Below are positions 7,938-17,304 of a DNA stretch of 64,000 nt, piece after piece. Source of the stretch: Halosolutus halophilus (lineage in GTDB: Archaea > Halobacteriota > Halobacteria > Halobacteriales > Natrialbaceae); NCBI RefSeq assembly GCF_022869805.1, contig NZ_CP094974.1:2232001-2296000 (forward strand). The letters run 5' to 3'. Under the pieces are notes generated by a model. The model ran no database searches. It had not been told where the DNA came from and saw nothing but the letters and a program-made list of their open reading frames with translations. Each line of letters opens with the position of its first letter. Within the stretch, counting starts at the first letter, position 1. The position numbers and the translations under genes were made by a program.

Positions 7938-9452
7938 ATGGCGGATCGCATCGATCTCGTCACCCGATCGCTCCGCGACGCGACGCGACGCGAGTTCGAC
8001 CGTCGCGTCGACGAGCAAGCCGCCCGCCTCACCGACACCCTTCCCACAGGCCGACTCGACAGCCCCACCTTCGGACTCGGGCTGGAACTCGAAGCCTACG
8101 CCGTCGACGACGCGGGTCGGCTCGCCCGAGTACCCGACACCGTACTCGAGGGGCCCTGTGAGAAGGAACTCGGAGTGCACAACGTCGAATTCAACACCGA
8201 CCCGGACCAGTTCGACGGTGACGGAATCGCCGTACAGGCGGCACAGCTCCGTCGCGACTATCGGACCGTGCAACGCGCCGCCGATCGGGAGGGGATCGCG
8301 ATCGTCCTGGACGCCACGTGGACGATCCCGCCCCCGGAGGGCAGTCGCGCGTATCTCGCGGACGCCCGCGAAACTGAGGGGGTGACGATCGCCGAGAACA
8401 TGACGCCGTCACCCCGTTATCGCGCGATCGACAACGATATCCTGGGGCAGACTGGCGGATCGATCTCCCTCTCGGTGCCGGGTGTCGAGCGTACGTTCCC
8501 GTCGATCCTGTTCGAATCGCTCGCGAGTTCGATCCAGCCCCACCTGCAGGTTCCCGACAGCGAGGCGTATCCGCGCTACTACAACACCGCCCTCGGGACC
8601 CTCGGTCCGGTGCTCGCGCTCGCGACGAATTCACCGCTGTTGCCACCGGATCTGTACGACGTCGACGATCCGCACCGCGTGCTCGACGACACGTACCACG
8701 AACTCCGGATACCGGTGTTCGAACAGTCCATCAACGGGGCGTGGGAGAAAGTCCGCTTCCCCCGCGAGATACGGCACGCAGCCGAGACCGTCGACAGGCT
8801 CGTCGAAGATCCGACCTGCGCTCCGTTTCTTCGCGAGTGGCTCGTCGACGACGACCGCGAGGCGTTCCCGGACCTGTTTTGGGAGCTCAACCACAAGCGA
8901 GGGACGTACTGGCGGTGGCTCCGCACCGTCATCGGCGGTCAGCCGGTCGATCGAGGTGACCGCTGGTCGATTCGCATCGAATACCGACCGCTTCCCACCC
9001 AGCCGACGATCACGGAGAACGTCGGGCTGCAGTGTCTGGTCGCCGGACTCGTCCGCGGCCTGTGTGCGGTCGACCATCCGCTGGTGACCCTCGATCGGGG
9101 CGCGGCCGAACGGAGCTTCTACGCCGCGGTCGAAGACGGACTCGACGCCGAACTCGCGTGGGTCACCGTCGACGGCGACCGAACGACCGATCGAACCGCC
9201 ATCTACGAGGAACTCTTCGAGTTCGCCCGCCGCGGGCTCCGCGAACAGGGCGTTCCCGCAGCGACTATCGAGGAGTATCTCGATCCGATCGAGGCTCGCT
9301 GGACCGATCGGACGACGCCGAGTCGGTGGAAGCTGGCCCGCGTCACCGACCACCTCGACGCCGGCAGGCGATTCGACGACGCCGTCGCCGAGATGCAAAC
9401 CGAGTACTTCCGTCGGGCGAAGTCCGGTGTGCCGATCGCGGAGTGGTCCTGA
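7938..9452 (+). CDS. GCS2-family carboxylate-amine ligase (glutamate-cysteine ligase-like)
   Basis: About 504 residues. The early GLGLELEAYAVD resembles the metal-binding ExE strand of GCS2 ligases; RAIDNDILGQTGGSISLSV, ALATNSPLLPPDLYD and IRIEYRPLPTQPT occupy the places of the family's substrate and catalytic strands. Known members join glutamate to cysteine or another amine using ATP. Haloarchaea make gamma-glutamylcysteine as their main thiol, but their characterised GshA is shorter, so this may be a different ligase. ATG at 7938 is preceded in frame by GTG at 7935; either could start. Confidence 0.55.
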   Translation: MADRIDLVTRSLRDATRREFDRRVDEQAARLTDTLPTGRLDSPTFGLGLELEAYAVDDAGRLARVPDTVLEGPCEKELGVHNVEFNTDPDQFDGDGIAVQAAQLRRDYRTVQRAADREGIAIVLDATWTIPPPEGSRAYLADARETEGVTIAENMTPSPRYRAIDNDILGQTGGSISLSVPGVERTFPSILFESLASSIQPHLQVPDSEAYPRYYNTALGTLGPVLALATNSPLLPPDLYDVDDPHRVLDDTYHELRIPVFEQSINGAWEKVRFPREIRHAAETVDRLVEDPTCAPFLREWLVDDDREAFPDLFWELNHKRGTYWRWLRTVIGGQPVDRGDRWSIRIEYRPLPTQPTITENVGLQCLVAGLVRGLCAVDHPLVTLDRGAAERSFYAAVEDGLDAELAWVTVDGDRTTDRTAIYEELFEFARRGLREQGVPAATIEEYLDPIEARWTDRTTPSRWKLARVTDHLDAGRRFDDAVAEMQTEYFRRAKSGVPIAEWS

Positions 9453-9489
9453 CCGCGTCTCGGCAGCGATCGAACGGGTTCCGGCGAAC

Positions 9490-10851
9490 TCAGCCCGACG
9501 GTTCCTCGACTTCCGGAACGGTCTCGCCGACGATCACTCGCGAGACGCGCGTTCCCTCAACCGCTTCGACGGTCATCTCGTAGCCGTCGGCCCCGATCGT
9601 GTCACCGACTTCGGGCGGGCGCCCGAGGCGGTGCAACACCAGTCCGCCGATCGTGTCGAACGCGTCGCTCTCGAATTCGGTTTCAAGAAGGTCGTTCACC
9701 GCCGCGAGCGTGACGCCGCCGTCCATGGCGTGGCGTCCGTCTGCGAGTTCGTCGATCGAGGGCTCCATCTCCGCGGTGTCGAACTCGTCCTGGATCTCGC
9801 CGACCACCACCTCGATGACGTCCTCGATGGTCAGGATGCCCTCGAAGGCACCCCATTCGTCGATCACGACTGCCATCTGGACGTTCTGCTTGCGGAACTC
9901 CGTGAGGACCTCGTCGATCCGGCGGGTTTCGGGGACGATGATCACCTCACGAGCGAGGTCGCGTGCGGTCGGCTCGTCGGCGCCCCGATCCGCCGTTCGA
10001 TCTGCGGCCTCGATCGCCTGGAGGACGTCTTTGGCGTGAACGAATCCGATGACGGGCTCCTCGGCGTCCTCGTCGACGACGGGCAAGCGTGTGTAGCTCC
10101 CGCTCGAGGCGGCGGCCCGGAGCTCCGAGAGGGGCATGTCGGCGCGAACGGTCACGACGTCTGGGCGCGGGACCATCACCTCGCGGGCGACCGTGTCGCT
10201 CAGGTCGAAGATCGCCTCGATCATCTCGACCTCGTCCATGTCGACGGCTCCCTGCTGGCCGGACTGGGAGACGATGCGCAGGATCTCCTCCTCGCTGTGG
10301 GTGTCGTCGCTCTCGGAGGCCGGTTCGACGCCGATGAGTCGCGTAAAGAAGTTCGCCGTCCCGTTGAACACGACGATCCCGGGGAGGAAGACGTAGTAGA
10401 AGAACTTCATCGGCGCGGCGACCAGCAGTGCGATCCGCTCGGCGTCGGCGATGGCGAGGGTCTTCGGTGCGAGTTCCCCGAAGACGACGTGCAGGAACGT
10501 GATGATGCCGAACCCGATCGCGATCGCGACCAGGTGAATCGACCCCGCCGGTAGCACCGAACCGAGGACGGGTTGGATGAGCGAGGCGATCGCCGGTTCG
10601 CCGGCCCACCCGAGCCCCAGCGACGCGATCGTGATGCCCAGTTGGGTGGTCGCGAGGTAGTCGTCCAGGTTCTCCTCGGCCTCCTGGAGGAGTTTCGCCG
10701 ACCGTCGACCCTCCTCGACGAGCGCGTCGATCTGGGTCGGTCGGATCCTGACGTACGCGAACTCCGCCGCGACGAAAAAGCCGTTCAGGAAGACCAGGAA
10801 GAAGGCGAACGCGAGTCGACCCAGCGAGAACGCGAGGTCTACCTCTACCAT
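9490..10851 (-). CDS. CNNM/CorC-type membrane protein (DUF21, CBS pair, CorC_HlyC)
   Basis: 453 residues. Domain order is the standard one: an N-terminal DUF21 membrane domain with about four hydrophobic helices (residues 1-150), a CBS pair (about 215-345) and a C-terminal CorC_HlyC domain. Family members are linked to Mg2+ or other divalent cation transport and not to haemolysis in spite of the name. Single gene, convergent with the GCS2 gene and divergent from the CinA-domain gene. Confidence 0.85.
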   Translation of the reverse strand: MVEVDLAFSLGRLAFAFFLVFLNGFFVAAEFAYVRIRPTQIDALVEEGRRSAKLLQEAEENLDDYLATTQLGITIASLGLGWAGEPAIASLIQPVLGSVLPAGSIHLVAIAIGFGIITFLHVVFGELAPKTLAIADAERIALLVAAPMKFFYYVFLPGIVVFNGTANFFTRLIGVEPASESDDTHSEEEILRIVSQSGQQGAVDMDEVEMIEAIFDLSDTVAREVMVPRPDVVTVRADMPLSELRAAASSGSYTRLPVVDEDAEEPVIGFVHAKDVLQAIEAADRTADRGADEPTARDLAREVIIVPETRRIDEVLTEFRKQNVQMAVVIDEWGAFEGILTIEDVIEVVVGEIQDEFDTAEMEPSIDELADGRHAMDGGVTLAAVNDLLETEFESDAFDTIGGLVLHRLGRPPEVGDTIGADGYEMTVEAVEGTRVSRVIVGETVPEVEEPSG

Positions 10852-11161
10852 CGGCCTACCCTCGCAGACTGCGATCGACCCGGCTGCGCCGGTACCGGGG
10901 TGGGCGCACTCCGTCTTCGACGCTCGATTCGACTGATTCGTCCGGCCGATCCGGGCGACCGGCGGTCGCCGATCGACGGACGAGATGTACTGGCAGTCTC
11001 ATCGCCAGTAACCACGATCATACGAACGCTTGGCACAGGGCTTACAAAACCGTGCCGCAAGCGATCGCCCCAGTCGCGTCGGTGACGAGTGACCTCGGTC
11101 CCCCGGAAGCGATCCCCGTCGAACCCGGAGCGGATAACTGCCTGAGCCCCGAAGGCCGGCT
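10852..11161. other. Intergenic region between divergent genes
   Basis: 310 bases without a supportable gene. It must hold the promoter of the CNNM gene on the minus strand and that of the CinA-domain gene on the plus strand; a TATA-like GGATAACTG lies about 27 bases before the ATG at 11162. No repeat or RNA gene seen. Confidence 0.5.
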
Positions 11162-11920
11162 ATGAACGTCGCGATCGTCACCGTCGGTGACGAGTTACTG
11201 GCCGGAACGACGACGAATACGAACGCGTCGTGGCTGGCCGAGCGGATCACCGATCGTGGGAGTTCGGTCGAACGAATCCTGACGATCCCCGACGATCGAG
11301 GCCTCATCGCCGACTACGTCGATCGCTGGAGCGACGCGTTCGACGCCGTGATCGTCACCGGCGGCATCGGCGGCACGCCGGACGACCTGACGGTTGAGGC
11401 GGTCGCGGAGGGCCTCGAGCGCGACCTCGTGGTTCACGAGGGGATCCGAGATCGACTCGCCGAGAAAGCGGCCGCGTTCCGCGAGGAGAACCCGGATCTG
11501 GTGGCGGAGTACGACCTGCAACTCGACGTCGACGCCGCGGCCTCGATCCCCGCGGGCGCGACGCCGATCGTCGTCGACGAGGGCTGGGCCCCGGGCTGTG
11601 TCGTCGAGAACGTCTACGTGTTCGCGGGGATCCCCGACGAGATGCGGGCCATGTTCGGGCAGGTGGCCGACGAGTTCCGGGGGGATTCGACCGCGGAAAC
11701 GCTGTACACGCCGGCCCCGGAGGGTGCGCTTCACGAAGCGCTAGAGGGGGTCACCGATCGGTTCGACGTCGCGGTCGGTAGCTATCCCCGAAGCGAGCAC
11801 CGACCCGGCCGGATCCGCGTCTCGAGTACCGATCCGGAGACGGTCGCGGACGCGATCGCGTGGCTCCGGGAGCACGTGGAGACGACCGACCCGCCGGCGA
11901 GCGAGGGAGAAACGGAGTAG
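11162..11920 (+). CDS. CinA N-terminal (molybdopterin-binding) domain protein
   Basis: 252 residues consisting of the MoCF-biosynthesis/CinA-N fold: VTVGDELLAGTTTNTNASWLAE at the start and VIVTGGIGGTPDDLT near residue 65 are the family's signature loops. The nicotinamide-deamidase CinA-C domain is absent, as usual in archaea. Stand-alone members may hydrolyse nucleotide-sugar or FAD-type pyrophosphates, which cannot be decided here. Probably leaderless from the ATG at 11162. Confidence 0.8.
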   Translation: MNVAIVTVGDELLAGTTTNTNASWLAERITDRGSSVERILTIPDDRGLIADYVDRWSDAFDAVIVTGGIGGTPDDLTVEAVAEGLERDLVVHEGIRDRLAEKAAAFREENPDLVAEYDLQLDVDAAASIPAGATPIVVDEGWAPGCVVENVYVFAGIPDEMRAMFGQVADEFRGDSTAETLYTPAPEGALHEALEGVTDRFDVAVGSYPRSEHRPGRIRVSSTDPETVADAIAWLREHVETTDPPASEGETE

Positions 11921-11952
11921 CCGTCCCGCGGTGCTCCCGGCGTGGATTCCGC

Positions 11953-12597
11953 TCAGTCCGATCGCCGATCCTCGACGATCCGCACGAGAACCGTCAGCAA
12001 ACCGGCGACGGTGAGCACGAATCGCTCACCGGTTCCCGCGATCGGAAAGACCCGCTCGATGCCCGTTGCAGGTTCGTCCCGCGTCGGATCGACCCCCGTC
12101 CTGTAGTGGGTGTTCTCGGTCGTGCCGCGGGCCGTCGACTCGGCGACCTCCCCGGTCTCGAGTTCGACGAACGTCTGGACGACCCCGCGCTGGTCTGTCA
12201 CGAGCAACTCCCCGGAGAGATCGTAGAAGCGATCGTGAAGCGGCCAAAAGAGGTTGACTCCGTTGAAGAAGGCGTCAAAGAGGACGTGTGCGAACAGCAC
12301 CGCGGCGAGCGTGGCCCACGCGACGCGGTGACCGTAGTCACCCCACCGATCACGGAGGGCGGACTTCTCGCGGATCGCGCCGTCCCACAGCACGACGGCG
12401 GCGGGGATGAGCACGATCCAGACGTTGTGCAACGCCGCGCGGTGCGTTCCGGGGACGACGATCCCGATCAGCGTATCCAGATCGAGGAGGGCGCTACACC
12501 CCATCACGATCAGGATCGCCCGGGTATCGAACTCCTCGCCGAGCAACGCGACCCCGACCAATCCCGCGAACGCGACGTGGACGACGGTCGATGGCAT
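11953..12597 (-). CDS. YdjM-like membrane-bound metal-dependent hydrolase, copy 1
   Basis: 214 residues. HVAFAG with an N-terminal His, a DLDTLIG Asp motif, HRAALHNVW, then AHVLFDAFFNGVNLFWPLHDRFY: the His/Asp pattern and four to five hydrophobic helices of the PF04307 (YdjM) family. It is a close paralog of the protein at 13848-14507: the same length, the same start (MPS.VHVAFAGL), the same LWPLHDRFYDLSGEL motif. Enzymatic activity is unproven for the family. The C-terminal 80 residues are probably outside the membrane. Confidence 0.72.
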   Translation of the reverse strand: MPSTVVHVAFAGLVGVALLGEEFDTRAILIVMGCSALLDLDTLIGIVVPGTHRAALHNVWIVLIPAAVVLWDGAIREKSALRDRWGDYGHRVAWATLAAVLFAHVLFDAFFNGVNLFWPLHDRFYDLSGELLVTDQRGVVQTFVELETGEVAESTARGTTENTHYRTGVDPTRDEPATGIERVFPIAGTGERFVLTVAGLLTVLVRIVEDRRSD

Positions 12598-12668
12598 ATC
12601 GGGCCGACTCGAACCGCGAGGGCTTTACTGTTTGGGCGATCGAAAAGTCAGTCTCTCGGACGAGATCG

Positions 12669-12953
12669 TCACCGATACAGCGACAGGTAGAGCATCCCGA
12701 ACCCGATGATAAACGGAATCGTCTCGACGATCCGGAACAGGGTCGAAAGCGTTGGGACCTGTGAAACGATCGTCGTGAGTGCAACCCCCATACTGAGAAA
12801 CGCGAACCCGATGAACGCGGATTCCAGCCGCTTCGTTTTGTTCATTCTGTACGATTGAAAGCTGATGAGCGTCAGGCCCAGTGCGAGCGCAAACACGGCC
12901 ATCTGCATCGTCATAAGGACGGCTTCGGCTATCTCATTCATGTCTCCCATCAC
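12669..12953 (-). CDS. Small three-helix membrane protein (DUF7521-like)
   Basis: 94 residues with three hydrophobic segments (about 12-30, 44-62, 72-90) joined by a basic loop YRMNKTKRLES. It lies 57 bases downstream of an ArsR-type HTH gene on the same strand. In haloarchaea such small membrane proteins are often paired with an HTH gene; the DUF name is from memory of that pairing and not checked. A sensor or membrane-stress partner of the regulator is possible. Confidence 0.6.
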   Translation of the reverse strand: MMGDMNEIAEAVLMTMQMAVFALALGLTLISFQSYRMNKTKRLESAFIGFAFLSMGVALTTIVSQVPTLSTLFRIVETIPFIIGFGMLYLSLYR

Positions 12954-13010
12954 CCGTCGGTATCGATCGCACGATCACGTCACGGCTGTAGTTGCGGGAC
13001 ATCGTCTCTC

Positions 13011-13361
13011 CTAGGTCGCACCGAGTTCGTCCCAGAGTTGGGTAAACCGGTCCGGGAGGTTTTCTTCACGGAAAATACGAACGTCGTACTCGTCGTCTTC
13101 CAGTGAGATGACCGTGCTATTGAAATTGGACTGGAACTCCTTGTAGTGGTTGCCGTCGTCCGCGACGAGCGTCCGGTGCTTGATGAGGTCGTAGTCCTCG
13201 AGGAGTTCGAGGCGTCGATAGATCGTCGGCTGGGACAGATCCAGCCGTTCCGCCAGTTCCTTCGCCGAACAGGGTTCGCGGCTGATCGAGGCGAGGACGG
13301 TTCTGGCGTGTTCGTCCCCGATCATGTCAAGAATGTCTTCGATGGAGGACTCTTCATCCAT
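13011..13361 (-). CDS. Winged helix-turn-helix regulator, ArsR-like
   Basis: 116 residues. EDILDMIGDEHARTVLASIS is the N-terminal helix pair common in haloarchaeal HTH regulators; CSAKELAERLDLSQPTIYRRLELLEDYDLI is the winged HTH with the recognition helix at about residues 43-56. The C-terminal 40 residues carry no obvious ligand cysteines, so metal sensing is unlikely. Probably co-transcribed with the small membrane protein downstream. Confidence 0.8.
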   Translation of the reverse strand: MDEESSIEDILDMIGDEHARTVLASISREPCSAKELAERLDLSQPTIYRRLELLEDYDLIKHRTLVADDGNHYKEFQSNFNSTVISLEDDEYDVRIFREENLPDRFTQLWDELGAT

Positions 13362-13597
13362 GTGGTGTTCCTATAGAGAGACGGAGCAAAAGACTTTCCC
13401 AGTTTTCAAACCGTCAGTCGCGATCGAGATATTTACGGCGTGAAAGCCCGGTGCTCGATCGAACCCGGTCGGAGAGCGGCAAAAACCGTCCCGTTCCGAG
13501 GGGGCTTTCTCAATTTGCGAAAATACCTATTTATACCCCTTATCCCCGTCCGAAGCCACTGCCGATGGTATATGATCTACCGGTATGATGGACCGGT

Positions 13598-13798
13598 ATG
13601 GCAACGACAGATGGTGTGTCAAACGGGATGACCGAACCGTGTTCCGAGTGCGAGACAGAGACGCTACACGAGGTGTCCGTCCAGCTCGTAACCGAAGCAG
13701 GGAGTGGGGAAAACGCCCAGTATTCGCGGGAACCCTACCGCGTCCGGGAGTGCCAGCGCTGTGGCAACCGCGAGAGCCAGCGGATGAACAACGCCTGA
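13598..13798 (+). CDS. Small double-CxxC zinc-ribbon protein
   Basis: 66 residues with two zinc knuckles, CSEC near the N-terminus and CQRCGNRES near the C-terminus, the four-cysteine ribbon of haloarchaeal mini-proteins (DUF7835-like, from memory). The start could be the second Met (13628), which leaves the knuckles intact. A TATA box (TATTTATAC, 13528-13536) predicts transcription from about 13559. Related one-domain proteins affect motility, growth or biofilm in Haloferax, but nothing here specifies a role. Confidence 0.7.
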   Translation: MATTDGVSNGMTEPCSECETETLHEVSVQLVTEAGSGENAQYSREPYRVRECQRCGNRESQRMNNA

Positions 13799-13847
13799 GC
13801 GTACCGGTTTCCACCCGGAACGACGTTGGCGGGGACGGTGGCGACGC

Positions 13848-14507
13848 TCATTCGTTCTTCTCGGTCCGATACGTTTCGGCGATTCGAAAGAGTACCGTCC
13901 CGAGTCCCGCCGCGGTGAGCACGAACAGCTCTCCCGTGTCCGCGATCGGAAACGTCCGTTCGGCACCGTTCGCGGGCTCTCCGGGCGTCGGGTTGAACCC
14001 GGTCGAGTAGTACGTATCCTCGGTGGTGCCGCGGGCCGTCGCGTCGGTGATTCTGTGGCTGCCATCGTCGAACTCGACGAACGTCTGTTCGATCCCGCGA
14101 TCGCTGGAGAGGAGCAACTCGCCCGAGAGATCGTAGAACCGGTCGTGAAGCGGCCAGAGGAGGTTGACGCCGTTGTAGAACGCGTCCAGCAGGACGTGTG
14201 CGAACAACAGCGTGACGAGGGTAACCCAGATCACCCGGTAGCCGTACGCCCCCCAGCGCGCGTGGACGGCCGACTCCTCGCGGAGACTCGCGTCCCAGTA
14301 CAACAGCGCGCCCGGAACGAGGAGGAACCAGACGTTGTGAAAGAGCGCACGGTGAGCGCCGGGAAAGTAGATTCCGATCACCGTATCGGCGTCGATCGTC
14401 GCGGTCACGATCATCACGGTGAGAATCGCCTTCGTGTCGAACCGGTCGCCGAGCAATGCGGTCCCGAGCAGTCCCGCGAACGCGACGTGGACGAGAACCG
14501 ATGGCAT
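13848..14507 (-). CDS. YdjM-like membrane-bound metal-dependent hydrolase, copy 2
   Basis: 219 residues, paralog of the protein at 11953-12597. It keeps HVAFAG, IDADTVIG, HRALFHNVW and AHVLLDAFYNGVNLLWPLHDRFY, so the presumed metal-binding residues are conserved in both copies. Both have an extracytoplasmic-looking segment with Thr/Glu-rich sequence before a last hydrophobic helix. Orientation is the same; 1.25 kb with an HTH pair and a zinc-ribbon gene lie between, so this is not a simple tandem duplicate. Confidence 0.72.
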   Translation of the reverse strand: MPSVLVHVAFAGLLGTALLGDRFDTKAILTVMIVTATIDADTVIGIYFPGAHRALFHNVWFLLVPGALLYWDASLREESAVHARWGAYGYRVIWVTLVTLLFAHVLLDAFYNGVNLLWPLHDRFYDLSGELLLSSDRGIEQTFVEFDDGSHRITDATARGTTEDTYYSTGFNPTPGEPANGAERTFPIADTGELFVLTAAGLGTVLFRIAETYRTEKNE

Positions 14508-14648
14508 ACGCTGTCTGTGGTATGGTACCGATATTCAATGTACTCCCGTCTTTCGAGACGCGCGACTGCGATCGCGATCAACCGCGGATCGCCTGCGAGA
14601 TCGATCGGTCTCCAGAAGCTACTTGATGCGACCACGCAACCGACGCAC

Positions 14649-15359
14649 ATGGGCGGACGTGGACCGAAACGAGAACTCGCAGAGAAGATCGCCGGGGAGA
14701 TCACGCTGAGTGCCGATCCCGGTGCCACGTTACGCAAGTGGCGGACCGACTTCGGAATCTCCCAGACCGATCTGGCGGCGGAGATCGACGTCTCCTCCTC
14801 GGTCATCTCCGACTACGAGAGCGGTCGCCGGGAGAGCCCCGGCATCGGCGTCGTCAGCCGCCTCGTCGAGGGCCTGCTCGCGATCGACGAACGCCGCGGC
14901 GGGGACCGCATTCGACAGTACGGCCGCGTGCTGTCGGCCGGGTTCGACAGCGACGTCGTCCACGATCTCCGGGAGTACGCGACGTCGATCCCGCTCACGC
15001 GGCTGTACGACGCGATCGACGCGACCGAAATCGCGACCGGGGCCACCGATCGGATCAGCGGCCACACCGTTATCGACAGCATCGAGGCGATCACCAGGCT
15101 CTCCAGCGAGGAGTTCTTCCGGCTCTACGGCCAGAGCACGAACCGCGTCCTCGTGTTCACGGGCGTCACTCGCGGCGAATCGCCGCTGGTCGCACTCCGA
15201 GTGGTCAACCCGACCCCCAACGCCGTCATCCTGCACGGGATCGACGAACCCGACCTGTGGGATCACGCCGCCGACCTGGCGCGGATCGACGGCTACTCGC
15301 TGGCCGTGACGACCGAGCCGTTAGACGAGATGCTCGACCACCTCGTCACTCTCGAGTGA
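14649..15359 (+). CDS. XRE-type transcriptional regulator (COG1709-like)
   Basis: 236 residues from the ATG at 14649. The N-terminal 75 residues are a Cro/C1-type HTH (LRKWRTDFGISQTDLAAEIDVSSSVISDYESGRR, two helices at about 30-52). The rest is an archaeal ligand or dimer domain with VLVFTGVTRGESPLVALRV, seen in COG1709 regulators. Longer readings in this frame overlap the opposite-strand YdjM-like gene and are rejected. Target unknown. Confidence 0.8.
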   Translation: MGGRGPKRELAEKIAGEITLSADPGATLRKWRTDFGISQTDLAAEIDVSSSVISDYESGRRESPGIGVVSRLVEGLLAIDERRGGDRIRQYGRVLSAGFDSDVVHDLREYATSIPLTRLYDAIDATEIATGATDRISGHTVIDSIEAITRLSSEEFFRLYGQSTNRVLVFTGVTRGESPLVALRVVNPTPNAVILHGIDEPDLWDHAADLARIDGYSLAVTTEPLDEMLDHLVTLE

Positions 15360-15369
15360 GCCCGTAACC

Positions 15370-15561
15370 GTGACCGACCGCCGCTCCGCGCTCGATCGGG
15401 CCGACCGCCTGACCCTCGCGGTGACCGTGGTCTTCCTCGCGACGCTCGCGATCGTCGCCGTCGTCGACGAGACGATCGGCTGGCTCGTCTGGAGCGTTGC
15501 GATGGCCGTCCTCGTCGGGACGGTGCTGGTGCTGGTCGCCCGATCGGAGTCGATCGAGTGA
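15370..15561 (+). CDS. Small two-helix membrane protein
   Basis: 63 residues starting at GTG, 10 bases after the regulator's stop. Two hydrophobic segments fill residues 15-57 (LTLAVTVVFLATLAIVAVV and WLVWSVAMAVLVGTVLVLVA) between charged ends. Probably co-transcribed with the regulator. No recognisable family. Confidence 0.6.
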   Translation: MTDRRSALDRADRLTLAVTVVFLATLAIVAVVDETIGWLVWSVAMAVLVGTVLVLVARSESIE

Positions 15562-15608
15562 ATTCCGTCCGGCACCGCCAGCCACAGCGATGCAGCCGAT
15601 CCAGTGAT

Positions 15609-15992
15609 TCAGGCGATCTGGTCCTCGTACTCGTCCGCGGTCAGGAGAGCGTCGAGTTCGCTCGCGTCGTCGGGGTCGATCTCGAGCATCCAGCCCTCGC
15701 CGAACGGATCGTCGTTGACGAGTTCCGGCGCGTCGAACAGTTCTTCGTTGATCGACGCGACCTCGCCGCTGACGGGTGCGTAGAGGTCGGACACCGCTTT
15801 GATCGATTCGATGACGCCGAACTCCTCCTCCTGTGTGACCGCGTCGCCCTCGTCGGGGAGTTCGACGAAGACGACGTCGCCGAGTTCGTCCTGTGCGAAG
15901 TCGGTGATGCCGACGCGAACGACGCCGTCGGTCTCTTCGGCCCACTCGTGCGATTCTAGATACTGCCGGTCTTCGGGAATGTCGAAGCTCAT
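15609..15992 (-). CDS. gcvH: Glycine cleavage system H protein
   Basis: Lipoyl carrier that shuttles the aminomethyl group between P, T and L proteins. 127 residues with the lipoylation lysine at Lys65 in [10 protein letters not shown] and the C-terminal GWMLEI strand. Its ATG overlaps the gcvT stop by one base (TAATG on the minus strand), so the two are coupled. No gcvP is in the window; in haloarchaea gcvPA and gcvPB usually follow, but here the minus-strand neighbour is different. Confidence 0.95.
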   Translation of the reverse strand: MSFDIPEDRQYLESHEWAEETDGVVRVGITDFAQDELGDVVFVELPDEGDAVTQEEEFGVIESIKAVSDLYAPVSGEVASINEELFDAPELVNDDPFGEGWMLEIDPDDASELDALLTADEYEDQIA

Positions 15993-17119
15993 TATACTGT
16001 GTCAATGAAGGGGATGGGTTCAACTCTTGCTTTTTTGGACTGTCCGCGAACGACGACCTGTAACGTCGTGCCAGGGTCGGCGTACTCGATCGGTACGTAG
16101 CCGAGCCCGATCGGTCTCTCGAGGGTCGGGCTCATCGTGCCGCTGGTGACCGTTCCGACGACCCGACTCTCGGTGGTGGTGATGTCGTAGCCGTGGCGGG
16201 GGACGCCCCGATCGATCAGCGCGAAGCCGACGAGTTCCTCTTCGATACCCTCCTCGCGAACCCGCGCGAGCGCGTCGCGGCCGACGAACTCCGTCTCAAG
16301 GTCGACGGTGAAGCCGATACCGGCCTCGTAAGGCGTCCGTGGATTCGACTCGACGTCGAAGTCCTGCCCGGCGAGCAACAGGCCCGCTTCGATCCGCAGG
16401 GTGTCGCGGGCCCCGAGGCCACAGGGCTGGCAGTCGAGCATCGACCAGATCGCCTCGGCCTCGGACCAGGGAACGATCAGTTCGAACCCGTCCTCGCCCG
16501 TGTAGCCGGTGCGAGCGGTCCAGCACGTCGTCTCGCCGATCGTTGCGTATCTGGCCTCGAACCGATTCAGGTCGGTGACCGAGTCGTCGACCACTCGATC
16601 GACGAGGTCGGGTGCCTCGGGCCCCTGAACGGCGAACATCGCGTACTCGTCGGTCCGGTTGTCGACGGTCGCGTCGAGGTCCCACTCGTTTCGGTGGGTG
16701 ATCCAGCGTTCGTGGGTCGCCTCGTCGGTCCCCGCGTTGGGGACGAAGAGGTACGTCGGGTCGCCGCCTCCGGCCGAACCAGCCGATCGCTCGCCATCCC
16801 CGTCCGGGAGCCGGTAGACCACCGTGTCGTCGATGATGTTGCCATCCTCGTTCGTGATGGTCGCGTACTGCGAGTCGCCGACGTCGAGTCTGGTGACGTC
16901 GTTCGAGGTGAGCCGTTGCATCAGCGTCGTCGCGTCGGGGCCGGTGACGTGAATCTGGCCCATGTGGGAGACGTCGAACTTCCCCACGTCGGTGCGAACG
17001 GCCTCGTGTTCGGTACGAATCGAGTCGAATTCGACTGGCATGTCCCAGCCACCGAACTCCGTGAACTTCGCCCCCCGGTCGTCGTGAATCCCACGCAACG
17101 GCGGCGTCTGAAGCGGCAT
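15992..17119 (-). CDS. gcvT: Aminomethyltransferase, glycine cleavage T protein
   Basis: Transfers the methylene group from H-bound aminomethyl to tetrahydrofolate and releases ammonia. 375 residues from the ATG at 17119 ([17 protein letters not shown] follows it, the normal T-protein start; an in-frame extension upstream is rejected). Folate-site motifs: [35 protein letters not shown] with the usual Glu, and [13 protein letters not shown]. Immediately upstream of gcvH in one transcript. Confidence 0.95.
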   Translation of the reverse strand: MPLQTPPLRGIHDDRGAKFTEFGGWDMPVEFDSIRTEHEAVRTDVGKFDVSHMGQIHVTGPDATTLMQRLTSNDVTRLDVGDSQYATITNEDGNIIDDTVVYRLPDGDGERSAGSAGGGDPTYLFVPNAGTDEATHERWITHRNEWDLDATVDNRTDEYAMFAVQGPEAPDLVDRVVDDSVTDLNRFEARYATIGETTCWTARTGYTGEDGFELIVPWSEAEAIWSMLDCQPCGLGARDTLRIEAGLLLAGQDFDVESNPRTPYEAGIGFTVDLETEFVGRDALARVREEGIEEELVGFALIDRGVPRHGYDITTTESRVVGTVTSGTMSPTLERPIGLGYVPIEYADPGTTLQVVVRGQSKKARVEPIPFIDTV

Positions 17120-17304
17120 ACTCGGGTGGACACTCTCGGGATAGTAATGTCTTTTCGTCAGTCGGGCGTCCGCGGCCGTCGTCACGACCGATCGGAAGTC
17201 GGTTCGAGCGCGATCGGTTCGGCGGCCGTTCGGCGATCCGTTCCCCCGTTGAGTGACGACGCCGATCCGTCACACCTATTTCCGGCGGGGGGAAACGGGC
17301 GAGC

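Noticed and set aside
14055-14648. N-terminal extension of the XRE regulator frame
   Set aside because: Runs opposite the YdjM-like gene and is low-complexity; the HTH protein starts at ATG 14649.
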